Made by a program: the position numbers and the translations under genes. The notes beneath the pieces are model-generated. The model saw only the letters and a program-made list of their open reading frames with translations. It was not told the origin of the DNA and did not search any database. This document shows, piece by piece, positions 1 through 8,074 of a DNA stretch of 22,482 bases. How positions within the stretch are numbered: the first letter of the stretch is position 1; the number at the start of each line of letters is the position of its first letter. Source of the stretch: Chara braunii (taxonomy: Eukaryota; Streptophyta; Charophyceae; Charales; Characeae). The stretch lies in contig BFEA01000010.1 of assembly GCA_003427395.1 (NCBI GenBank), positions 1,344,509-1,366,990 on the forward strand, in the 5' to 3' direction.

Positions 1-207
1 AAATCAACAAAATGACAAGTTTGACATCATCTACGCTAGGGGAAACATCACCGAAGTATCCCAAGGTGAAGCGCAACACACCCCAGCACCCAAATGAACA
101 AAATGACAAGTTTGACATCATCTACACTAGGGGAAACATCACCGAAGTATCCCAAGATGAAGCGCAACACGTACACCCACCCAAATAAGCAAAAATCGCA
201 GTTTTGA
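1..207. repeat. 91-bp tandem repeat, two copies plus a degraded third
   Basis: Equivalent positions recur at 1, 92 and 183, giving a 91-bp period. The first two units are nearly identical and share the stretch AATGACAAGTTTGACATCAT at 11 and 102. The third unit is recognisable only at its beginning (AAATAAGCAAAAAT) before it runs into the GAA-rich microsatellite. The array is cut by the left edge of the window, so the copy number is a minimum. No coding function is visible. Confidence 0.85.
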
Positions 208-252
208 CAAGAGGAGGAGGGGGAGAAGGAGGAGAGGGAGAAAGAAAAGAAA

Positions 253-289
<37 letters not shown>

Positions 290-373
290 AAGAAGAAGGA
301 GAGAAGAAGGAGAAGAAGAAGAAGGAGAAGAAGAAGAAGAAGAAGAAGAAGAAGAAGAAGAAGGAGGAGGAGG
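208..373. repeat. GAA/GGA microsatellite (purine-rich on plus strand)
   Basis: A purine-only tract made of GAA, GGA and GAAA units, with the purest GAA run near 335-362. It reads as poly-Glu on the plus strand and as poly-Ser or poly-Leu on the minus strand. The apparent ORFs across it are therefore translations of a simple repeat and not genes. Confidence 0.95.
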
Positions 374-735
374 CCTCCCTCTTCTTTCACTCACCTCTCG
401 CTGGTCTCTAGGCAGTGGAGTCCCAATTCTTGGTTCTGGCCTCCTGAGTATGGCTTTTCCTCCCTCCCAAGCTCTCCCCTCCTTCCCTCACACCTCTCCT
501 CTAGCTATGGCAGACTCCTACCTTTATGGCTGTGGGGTCCTTCCCTCTAGAAGGGCTTCGGGGACCCCTTTTAGCCTCTCCTCCTACCTCACAGCCTGAG
601 GGCTATGGCGGATCACCTCCCTTGCCTTTCTTTAGCCTCTAGACCTCCTCCCTCAGCCCTATCACCGTAGCCAGACTCCAGGCTAGCTCCGGCTCTCACT
701 CCCTTGCTTCACTTCCACTCGGACTCTCTCCTAGA
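374..735. other. Non-coding interval, pyrimidine-rich
   Basis: The plus strand is C+T rich and has short runs of CTCC and CCTC. The only ORFs are short and continue from the microsatellite. I see no domain, splice pattern or RNA gene here. Confidence 0.5.
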
Positions 736-1479
736 CTCATTTGGGCAGCATGGGCATCTCTCATGCTCAAATGAGAGTGGCGGCCTGCACCTCCAGCTTA
801 TGTAGGCTGGAACAGGTGCACCGCCCAACCTCTAGGCCTCTCCAAGTGCCTCTAGGTGGGCCGAGGTACCCCCAAGGCCAAATTTTCGGTTTTGGCCTAT
901 CAGGAGGTACCTGGGCCTCATTTCGGCCAGGTAAATGCAGCCTGTGAGGCCGGTACCTTCTCGGACTACCCCTTGGTTGACCCCGGCCTCTTTTTACTTC
1001 AAAAAGAGCTGCCTTTAGGGATACCACTTCCCAAAATGCAGCCTTTACTGAATTTTGAAGGCCTAAAGGCCCATTCTTCATCTTTATTCTGGTCTAGGCC
1101 TCTTTAGGGTAGGCCGTTGCATTTTCCAAGTAGCGGCTCCAATCTCAGCCTTGGATTTGGCTGAGATCCACGGTCCTCATCATTCCGAGCTACCCCCAAG
1201 CTCCCCTTGGCCCAAATTTGAGCCTTGTTCTTCAATTTTTAATTTTTTTGGTGTATTTGGCCCAATCCTTAGGCCAAATACGCTGTTTTGTCTTGTTCCT
1301 CTCTTTGTTTTTCCTCCATTTTGCTTCCAACTCATTCCTGACCTAACCGTTTTGTGTCAGCCCACAAAAAACGGCTAGATCTCCTCCTCCGCAAGGTCAG
1401 ATCTCAGATCTAAGGCCCCAAAATGAGCCGGCCAACTCACATCAGCATTTTTCTTTCTTTTTGCTGCTTAAATTCAGAT

Positions 1480-1518
1480 ATTGCAGAGATAATGCCCCAA
1501 GGACCTTATCTCTGCAAT
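1480..1518. other. Perfect 13-bp inverted repeat (hairpin)
   Basis: ATTGCAGAGATAA at 1480-1492 is exactly complementary in reverse to 1506-1518, around a 13-nt loop. A second perfect inverted repeat follows after 8 bp. Confidence 0.85.
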
Positions 1519-1526
1519 CCAGACTG

Positions 1527-1547
1527 CCCTCCTAGGACCTAGGAGGG
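1527..1547. other. Perfect 10-bp inverted repeat with 1-nt centre
   Basis: CCCTCCTAGG at 1527-1536 is mirrored by CCTAGGAGGG at 1538-1547 around a single A. It is close to a true palindrome, so it could extrude as a cruciform or form a terminator-like stem. No T-tract follows. Confidence 0.85.
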
Positions 1548-2301
1548 ATGAGGTCATCATTGAGACGTGCCAGTCCCTACTGCTGCAGTCCCAACCTAGC
1601 GACACTTTTTCCTCCACTCATTCCTCCTCCTTTGTCTCATTCTCCCCCCTTTTTCTTCCCCTTTTTCCTCCTTTCTCTTTTATTTACTGTTGGGACAAGT
1701 GTCCAACAACCATTTCTCCTCTTTCTAGTTGATGGACCTCTCCCCAGACCTGATTTTGCAACCGGCATATGGCCGTTACACCTCGGACTGCAGTAGTGGC
1801 ACCCCCAAGGCCAAAGGGGGCTCGTTTTTGCTGCCGCCGCTTCCAGTTTGAGGCCTTCCTTGCTCCGATTTTCTCCGGCCAGCCCTTTTTCCACGTGGAG
1901 CCCTTGCAACTTTGTTTTTCTTGGCCTGGCTGATCCGGGATACTCGGACTTCTGGCCGACCCCCCCCTTACTGCTGCTACTCCCTCTCCTCTTTCCCTTC
2001 GGCACCTCCCGTTGGCGCTTGCCGCGGCGGTGCTTAGCATTTTCATCCGAACCCCCTGGCCCGGAAGGTCCCGTCCACCTGATGTTATGTTATTTTATTT
2101 TTGTCGTCGTTGCATTTGATCCGGAGTCCTCTTGGGTCGCCCCAGGTGCCTTCCGTCTTTCCCGTCTCACGTCCGTCTCCTTCGTTCTGTCGTCAATTTT
2201 CGTCGACGCCCGCCTTCTCCCTATCCTCTTATTATTCCTAGTCCGTTCCCCTTTTTCTGGCGCCGTCCTAGGTGACGACCTGTTTTCTTCTTGGGTCATC
2301 A
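1548..2301. other. Pyrimidine-rich interval, no supported gene
   Basis: The plus strand is strongly C+T rich. Open frames on both strands (plus-strand Leu/Pro/Phe-rich, minus-strand Lys/Arg/Glu-rich) have no recognisable domain. The strand asymmetry matches that of the minus-strand retroelement elsewhere in the window, so this may be a remnant of a minus-oriented element. That is inference only. Confidence 0.4.
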
Positions 2302-2610
2302 TGCATCCCCACTGCCCGGTCGTTCGTTGTTCCGTCAACGGCTCCCAATACTAGTCCCGCCGGTAATTCCGCATTTTCGCCTGATCCCTCGTGGTTCCTG
2401 ACACTTTGTCCTGTTGGTACCATGTCTTCTCTTGGTCTCACATGGTCTCGGGCACTTTGTTCCGTCGACACCACATCTTCTCTTAATCTCACATGGCCCG
2501 CGACGCTTTGCTCTGTCGATGCCACGTCTTTTCTTGGTTTTGTGTGGTCCCCGGCGCTTCGTCCCGCTGATACCACGTTTTCTCTTGGTGTTTCCGACGT
2601 CCCTCTGTCT
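2302..2610. repeat. 51-bp minisatellite, about 5 units
   Basis: Unit starts are recognisable at about 2353, 2404, 2455, 2506 and 2557, each 51 bp apart with no indels, and a weaker unit may precede them at about 2302. Each unit carries a TTTGTYCYGTYGRYRCCA-like start and a later TCTTCTCTTGGT-like core. Because 51 is a multiple of three, the repeat stays open in several frames and gives 17-residue peptide repeats on both strands. I do not call a gene from this. Confidence 0.85.
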
Positions 2611-3050
2611 CACGGCGATCTCCGCTCCCTGCTCCTATTGCGTCCCGCATGCTATTCCGTTTCGGGTGCTGGCTCCTGCCTAACCCGCGGTCTCCTTGGC
2701 CCACTTGCCGCTGTGTCACGTCAGCGCCTTGCGCCCTGTCCCTTCCCGCTTCCTTCCTTCCCTTGCTGCGCACCTCCTATGCTACTACCGACTTCCCGGC
2801 GGCCCTTCCCCGTCCTTCGAGGAAAGAGTCGCCCCTGCTATTCTCTCACAGTCCTTTGCCGCTTCCTGCTTAGACCGTCCTTTTCTAGTTTGGCGGTCCT
2901 GGCGACTCTGGGCAGCCTCTAGCTTCCTACTGCCTGTGCCCACGCTTCTGATCTTTCCAACATTCTTGCCTCCGGTTTTTTCTGCCGTGCACAAATTAGT
3001 CATTGACAATCTCTCGAGTGACGGGAAGTCATTCGGGACTCACCAGTCCC
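2611..3050. other. Pyrimidine-rich interval, no supported gene
   Basis: Open frames on both strands are low-complexity and overlap one another. If the LTR-start look-alike at 3054 is real, this stretch would be the left-reading part of that LTR. I found no second copy of it in the window to confirm that. Confidence 0.35.
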
Positions 3051-3082
3051 GACATATTCCCCCCACTCATTCGTGATGTCCT
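3033..3082 (-). mobile_element. Possible 3' polypurine tract and LTR start (minus-oriented)
   Basis: Read on the minus strand, a GAGGACATC segment is followed by GAGTGGGGGGAA (3068-3057) and then TGTCGGGACT starting at 3054. Many plant Ty3/gypsy elements have a GAGGACATC-like end of pol, a GTGGGGGGA-type polypurine tract and then an LTR beginning with TG. A perfect 8-bp inverted repeat with a 4-nt loop (TCGGGACT, 3033-3052) sits just inside the putative LTR. The matching second LTR was not found, so this is a tentative boundary. Confidence 0.4.
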
Positions 3083-3240
3083 CATCGCGCACCAATCCAT
3101 GGTCAGTAGGAATTTTGGAGTGATAGACAGACAGGGAAGAGGAGTGGGGTGGGATGAGTAGTTAGCTTGCAAGGGTTTTTTTTGTCTTTCCCGCTCTTTT
3201 CTTGGGTCCTTCTTTAAGTTTCCGCCCCTTGGGCGGGGGA

Positions 3241-3404
3241 GGGTATGTAGGGGTCAAGGTTTTACTTCGGGATTCCTTTGGATTGCGTAACGTCGCCACG
3301 CTCAATAATGTCTTTGTAACGAGCGCGTAACACTCTCTGTGCATCAACGTCCGTCTCACAGCTGTATCTCTGGAACGGGTATGTAGGGGTCAAGGTTTTA
3401 CTTC
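3241..3404. repeat. 28-bp direct repeat, 136 bp apart
   Basis: The 28-bp segment beginning GGGTATGTAGGGGTCAAG occurs identically at 3241-3268 and 3377-3404. The first copy directly follows a G-rich tract (3229-3243). The sequence between the copies is unrelated. It could mark two insertion boundaries or a local duplication. Confidence 0.85.
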
Positions 3405-4030
3405 TCACTGGAACTCCCAAATACCCAAGAGTTTCCCAACAACCTCCGGTATCGTCCCACAAAAGACAGAACGACGAGCCCATCACCCTCCCCAGGGACC
3501 GCGGTAAGAGGAAGATTTTGGCGGCGAATGTCACAAGGATCATCCGCCATGGCTTCCTTCAGGTGCGAGCTAGCAACACGTCAAGGGTTTTAAGCAGCTC
3601 GATGTCGCTTTCTTTCTTTCTTTCCTCATCAAGTTGTCTAGCATTACCCTTTGGGGAGGTCCATCAACAGACATGTCTTGCAACTAGTCTTTAATTGTAC
3701 GTTATTTCTCGCTCTTGACAATGTCTTGAAGGCTGCATTTGTAATCTCAAATCCATCTTCCCATTTCATTGAGAAAACATTCTTGAGCAGAAATCCTTTT
3801 GGTTTCATCTCATTCATTATTCTTAGGACATCCACTCATTTTTAATACAATTTTTCCTCTCCCCGAAGCTCAGACATAGTCAAATTCACATGCATTATTC
3901 CCGGATCATTCCTCCCGGCCTTTCTCAGGTCCTGCCTATTCTCTGCCCATTCTCTGCCCTTTCTTGCCCTTTACTTAATTGACTTTTCATGTGCAATGCT
4001 TGGTTCACCCCTTAGCCACTTCTCATCTTT
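3405..4030. other. Non-coding interval
   Basis: Short ORFs on both strands carry no recognisable motif. A TTTC-rich tract lies near 3608-3625. I see no other structure. Confidence 0.4.
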
Positions 4031-4035
4031 TCAAG

Positions 4036-4240
4036 CTTATACGAGCCGATTACACAGCGAGCTCTCAGTCTGCCAGTTCCAGTTCATACCATGTCACTTG
4101 CTCAAGCCCTTTCTGCGTTGGCGTCTTGCCAGACCCTCTTTCCTCAGGCCTATACAGAGTCAATTACAATCTTTTTCTGTTCCGGACATCTTGACAGACC
4201 CCTTTTTCCCAAGCCCATGCAAAATCACTTACCAGTCTTA
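4036..4240. repeat. Degenerate ~65-bp subrepeats
   Basis: Related segments begin CAGACCCTCTTTCCTCAGGC at 4130 and CAGACCCCTTTTTCCCAAGC at 4195, 65 bp apart. A more diverged copy of the following part, TCAAGCTTATACGAGCCGAT, lies at about 4034. The array lies just inside the putative LTR that would start at 4271, so it may be LTR-internal subrepeats. Confidence 0.5.
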
Positions 4241-4265
4241 TTTTCATGCGTATTCGTTGGTAGAT

Positions 4266-4310
4266 GGCACACCTTCCCCCCACTCAAAACGCGATGTCCC
4301 CATCGCGTGA
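4266..4310 (-). mobile_element. Second possible polypurine tract and LTR start (minus-oriented)
   Basis: On the minus strand the order GGGGACATCGCG, GAGTGGGGGGAAGG (4285-4272) and TGTGCC (4271-4266) closely parallels the site near 3054. Two independent sites with the same syntax make a retroelement 3' boundary more likely than chance. No partner LTR is visible to the right of the gag-pol element, so I do not assign this tract to that element. Confidence 0.4.
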
Positions 4311-5226
4311 CTGGTTCTCACTCGGAGGTACGCAGACCTTTGGCCCGCCAACCGCAAGTCAAGGACACAAGCGCATCCGCTTCACAAAAGGAGGAGTGAT
4401 CAGTTTCTCCCCAGCGAATGACGCCTCATCCTTCTACTCGGTTCGACCTTTGTTCTCTCACGTGGCGAGCACCAATACTGAGGTTCCTCCCCGCGTCTGT
4501 CAGGTAGGTCCAATCCAAGCCTGCCAGGGCCTTGTCTAGCCGTAAAAGTGTTCCTCGCGAATCGTTCCTCCCGAGTGGTGATATTCTGGATTCCGGCCTC
4601 TTCCTTTCAAGAGAGTTGGGGCTCTTAATAAGTCCGCGAGTGCAGTTACGAAGACCTCGCAATTAGTCCCGAAACGATTGTAATGTTCCGACAGGGCAGT
4701 GTCAATGCCTTGTGGTGGTGGCGGACTTCACTCGGTACCTCGCTCGGCCTCTCCCCTTGGATAGTGCCGCCCAACTTAGTGCGGGCAGCCGTGGTCCGAC
4801 CCAAACGGCCATGCGACCCCTCTATGACGTGGCGTGTGGTTGGAGAGTAGCAAAATAGACTAGATGAGAATGACTTTCCTGCCCATTTGGCTCTCTCGCC
4901 CTTTGTCGTTTAGGCGTTCAGCAGGAGGCGCAGTTGGAACTCCCCGACTAGAGCTCATTGTCGGAGGTGGTTCCGGACGTCCCGCACCGATCCAAGCGGT
5001 AGGTGCCTTAGTCCTTTAACCCTCACCCTCTCGAAGAGGAACGGGTCGCGCTGAGACTTTTTCCCTCAAAGTGATAGAGGTCTTGGGGTCGCGGTGCATG
5101 CACCGGTGTCCCCCTCTTGCTGAGGCCAAAGACTTAGAAGAAAAAGAGAAGTTTCATTTCAAAGCTCTTTCCAAGTCCCATTCCAGTTGCCTAGGGTCCC
5201 CTGTTTATGCAATGCAATTTCCAATA
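4311..5226. other. Non-coding interval
   Basis: There is no convincing ORF, only short overlapping frames on both strands. The composition is more balanced than in the flanking pyrimidine-rich DNA. It may be untranslated or decayed element sequence between the polypurine look-alike at 4271 and the repeats that follow. Nothing here identifies it. Confidence 0.35.
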
Positions 5227-5322
5227 CTCAATCCAATTTCAATCCTCAGTCCCATTCCTATGCTCAATCTCAGTCCAGTGCTCATTCTCAGTCCAATGCT
5301 CATTCTCAGTCCAATGCTCAAT
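5227..5322. repeat. 18-bp tandem repeat, 5-6 units
   Basis: The unit CTCATTCTCAGTCCAATG occurs exactly at 5281-5298 and 5299-5316. Diverged copies lie at 5263, 5245 and 5227. Longer related CTC-AGCTCTTCCAATGTC-type units continue to about 5455. The period is a multiple of three, so apparent ORFs across it are repeat translations. Confidence 0.85.
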
Positions 5323-5460
5323 GCAATATCTCTTCCAAGGCTGAGTCCAATATCTCTTCCACTGTCTTTTCCTAGGCTCAGCTCTTCCAATGTCTTTTCC
5401 AAAGCTCCGCACTTTCCAATATCTTTTCAGAGGCTCAGCTCTTCCAATGTCATGCATCTC
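5323..5460. repeat. Degenerate ~28-36 bp repeats
   Basis: Segments built from CTCAGCTCTTCCAATGTC and its variants recur near 5374 and 5430, with a weaker copy between them. They appear to be derived from the neighbouring 18-bp array by unequal expansion. Confidence 0.55.
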
Positions 5461-5522
5461 AAGCAGTCATGCAAGGGGACCCCAGTGCCAATTCCAAAGA
5501 ATAACCCTTGCCAGGGGCTATT

Positions 5523-5716
5523 CCGAACAACCTGGTTAGGGTTGTTCTTTCTAATTCCAAGTCGAACAGCCTGGTTAAGGTCATTGTTATCCATTGCAAT
5601 CGGACAGCCTGGTTAGGACCATCCTTGTCCATTTCAATTGGACAGCCTGGTTAGGGTCCTCCTTGTCCATTTCAATTGGACAGCCTGGTTAGGGTCATCC
5701 TTGTCCATTGCAATGT
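5523..5716. repeat. ~38-bp tandem repeat, 5 units
   Basis: CCTGGTTAGG-like cores occur at 5531, 5571, 5608, 5646 and 5684, so the last three are spaced exactly 38 bp apart. The best-conserved unit reads ACAGCCTGGTTAGGGTC then CTCCTTGTCCATTTCAATTGG. The two leftmost units are diverged in sequence and spacing. Confidence 0.9.
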
Positions 5717-6180
5717 TAGCGCCCGAGGGGGTGGACCTCGAGGACACGGATCCTATCTCGTCTCGGGGGTTAGGAGGCGGCCATCGTCTTGGGTTCTTAC
5801 GCATGCTTCTTCCTTTTTCCTCATGCCATTTGCCATTCTTACATCCATGCATACATCCGACTTTGCGTCTAATGCTCGATTTGAGGTTTGCGACCCCAAG
5901 CAACACTTAGCCCGCTCGGCCGTTCAACCATTGCAAGGGGTGTTGCATCATTTCATTGTTTCCCTGCCACTTTTCAGACTTCTCATATGCTTTTCAATGC
6001 TCTGGGATTGCCTGGGGTAGGTTGGATTAGGCTCCTAGGGGAGAGGGTGCCTCTCTACCCATAGGTTCCCTAACCTCTCACGAAGACTCTTGCAACAACT
6101 CATTCAATCATGGTTACACAATTCAAAAGGAAAGCTTTCGTCATGAATGTTTCTTCCAACGCTCAAGAGTTCACCTGCCG
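5717..6180. other. Non-coding interval
   Basis: The short ORFs present are not supported by any motif. No repeat or RNA gene was recognised. Confidence 0.35.
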
Positions 6181-6199
6181 CTGCTCATAAAGACAACCA

Positions 6200-6600
6200 A
6201 CCCCCAATCACTTTCTTACTACCCAAAAGCTCATATTTCCCAAACGGAGCGAGTACTTATACCAAGTAGCTCTGATCACCCACCCTCTACTAGCTCCCTC
6301 AATCCAAAAAGTAGTTTCATTGCAGTCCTTACAAGGAAAAATAAGGAGACAGAGTTCGAATGCAAAGGCAACATTACAGACTCGTCTTCGTCTAGATCCC
6401 CGTTGTTTCCCTTTTTTCTTTCCCTTAATCTACCCAGTCATCCAGAATTATATTCTAAGAGCAAAACCCTCATGCCTTTCCCTGAAGAAGCAACCATTCG
6501 TATGAAGTAGCGCTGACCACCCAGTCCTTAGTCACTTCGAGCTTAGAAAATTCATTCACAAAAGGAGTTCAAGTGCGAAGTCCAAAATGGCAGCTCCGAC
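6200..6600. repeat. Degenerate ~241-bp duplication
   Basis: AGTAGCTCTGATCACCCA at 6265 and AGTAGCGCTGACCACCCA at 6506 are 241 bp apart. Each is followed by a related stretch with an AAAAGGAG-like core and a GAGTTC or CGAA motif. Similarity beyond the cores is patchy. The duplication lies immediately downstream of the 3' ORF in element orientation, where the 3' untranslated region or LTR would be expected. Confidence 0.45.
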
Positions 6601-6659
6601 TGCGCAGGGACCAAAACCCTCTCGACTCCTAGCTATTCCTCATTACGGCTGTTGTGCCT

Positions 6660-7267
6660 CTATTGTCCAGGTGGCCTGCGTTGAGCCTCCCTCGTTGCGC
6701 GATCCTCCATTTCCTGCTCCATTTGCCTCTTTATTCCTTGGAATTGGAGGAGTGTCCGTTCTGTGAAGAAGGTTGTTGGGGATAGATTCTCTCCCCTGCC
6801 CAACTTTTCCCTTGCCTTCATAATCCACTGATATCGCAAGATAGTGCCCCATTGATCAAACCAATCACTGAACTCAGGTCCGAACTCTTCTGTCCATTTG
6901 TCTTCGGCTGCTCCCCTCTTCCCCGTTCTTCCCTTGTGGGCGTTGTTACCTCATCTTCCTCCTCGTCGTTGGTGAGGTCGATAAACTCCACGGGCACATC
7001 CTCCTCTAACCTTGGCCTTTTCCCCGGGTTCCTCTCTTCCTCACTGCTGGTGTCACTTTCCGATGGGAGGACAATTGGCTCCCCCTCCCTTGGTGGTGAA
7101 GGTTCCCTAGTCCCTTGCTTTCTCCTCCCCCTGTTCACAACCAAGTTGTGATCAAACCCCACGTACAATTTTTTTTTCCTGGAGCTCGATTCTCCAGCCT
7201 GCCTCGACGACTGTCCCTCAGTAGGCCTATTGATGGCGTTGCTGTCGTTTTCATTTCCAAATTTCAT
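6660..7267 (-). pseudogene. Retroelement 3' ORF, nuclear/SIM-like acidic protein (frameshifted)
   Basis: This ORF lies 3' of pol, separated from it by about 460 bp. The start at 7267 has an in-frame stop just upstream and an A at -3. The N-terminal ~30 residues are polar. KKK at residues 31-33 and KRPR at 83-86 look like nuclear-localisation signals. VEFIDLTNDEEEDE (residues 93-106) matches a SUMO-interacting motif, with a hydrophobic IDLT core followed by acidic residues. The first frame closes near 6818. From about 6910 another frame continues to a TAG at 6660 with a Trp-rich, gene-like segment (WFDQWGTILRYQW), so a frameshift near 6900-6920 is likely. I know no family for it. The position resembles that of env-like or accessory 3' ORFs, but there is no signal peptide or membrane segment, so Env is unlikely. 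Confidence 0.5.
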
Positions 7268-7439
7268 TTTGCCGTTCGCTGTTTACTCCCTGCCTGGTCC
7301 TGTTTATGCATAGCAATCACCACAACCCCCCCCCCATACACTCACATTCCTTCCCATCCCCATTTGCATATTTTTCGGCCTTCTCAGAACCCTTGCTTGC
7401 CCCCGCGCAGTTAGTGGTCCCATCCTCCCTTATACCCCT

Positions 7440-7640
7440 AAGCACACTGTCCCAACACATAGCCGCCCCATGTAGGCAGTCCACAACATCATCCCTCAAA
7501 AACTATAGTAAATTGTCCCAGCACATAAATACCTTGTATAGACAGTCTCTAGCGTTATCCCACAAAAACTATAATACACCGTCCCGTGCTCCCAGGCCCA
7601 ATCACAGTCAGCCCAGGCAGTCTCCCCACGTTCCACAAAA
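7440..7640. repeat. 66-bp tandem repeat, 3 units, between pol and the 3' ORF
   Basis: GTCCC cores at 7449, 7515 and 7581 are exactly 66 bp apart. Each is followed by an ACAAAAACTATA-like or CACAAAAAGC-like segment at the unit end. The first two units are clearly similar and the third is diverged. It lies in the ~460-bp spacer between the end of integrase and the 3' ORF. Tandem repeats in this interval are seen in other Ty3/gypsy elements. Confidence 0.8.
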
Positions 7641-7726
7641 AGCAAGACACACAAACGAACAATCCCTGTGGTCATGATCACTTCCACCGGGAGGCGGTCC
7701 AGCACTTATAGCCGGCTGCCTGCCTT

Positions 7727-8074
7727 TCAGGTTGTCAATTCCCTAGTTTCCCTGTCCTGGGCTTCTTGTAACCATTGTTCCACCAGATCCCTGCTAAAAA
7801 ATTTGGCCAGTCTCTTTCCCGGAAATGGTCCTCTTATGCTAGTACCATCAAGATCCTCAAGTTCGAACGTATTCAGTCCCACCCGCTTAGCGATCCTGTA
7901 GGGCCCTTTGAATCTCTTTCCCAGCTGCTCAGACCATGTGCTTTCGAGGGCCGATTTTCTAACTAACACTTTTTCTCCCACCTGGAGTGGCTCTTTCCGA
8001 ATGTTCTTGACCTGGTCCCACCTTGCTTTATCCTTCATTCGGCTATCCATTACACGGTTAACTACTTCTGGCAA
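7727..8074 (-). pseudogene. Integrase C-terminal domain with GPY/F module
   Basis: This is the C-terminal end of the pol polyprotein. The segment has the pattern of the integrase C-terminal DNA-binding region: GEKVLVRK around residues 33-40, then KRFKGPYRI, with GPY at 57-59, and a PFPGKRLAKFF segment that matches the tail of the module. It ends with a stop at 7727. The frame differs from that of the integrase core, so a frameshift lies near 8075-8090. It has no independent start and should be read as part of pol. No chromodomain is visible after the GPY module. Confidence 0.8.

Larger units (their letters stand above)
736..1547. other. Hairpin-dense block
   Basis: About ten short inverted repeats follow one another without overlapping. 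Their outer limits are 736-775, 779-825, 876-897, 988-1008, 1041-1070, 1142-1167, 1254-1280, 1347-1374, 1480-1518 and 1527-1547. Several stems are perfect: 8 bp at 988-1008, 9 bp at 1142-1167, 9 bp at 1254-1280, 13 bp at 1480-1518 and 10 bp at 1527-1547. Those at 736-775, 779-825 and 1347-1374 are interrupted. No convincing ORF crosses the block. It could be a structured transcript, a foldback-type element, or repeat DNA rich in palindromes. I cannot choose between these from sequence alone. Confidence 0.6.

Noticed and set aside
1-207. CRISPR-like array
   Set aside because: The units are contiguous 91-bp tandem copies without unique spacers, in a eukaryotic context.
122-599. ORFs with poly-Glu, poly-Ser and poly-Leu on both strands
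   Set aside because: They are translations of the GAA microsatellite in different frames, with no domain outside the repeat.
2560-2580. Possible primer-binding site (TGGTATCAG on the minus strand)
   Set aside because: Only 9 bases match the initiator-tRNA complement, it lies inside the 51-bp minisatellite, and it is not next to any LTR end.
5071-5616. 181-codon plus-strand ORF
   Set aside because: Most of it is translation of the 18-bp and derived repeats. The non-repeat ends have no motif.
6340-6375. tRNA B-box-like GAGTTCGAATGCA
   Set aside because: There is no A-box, no cloverleaf and no acceptor stem pairing around it.
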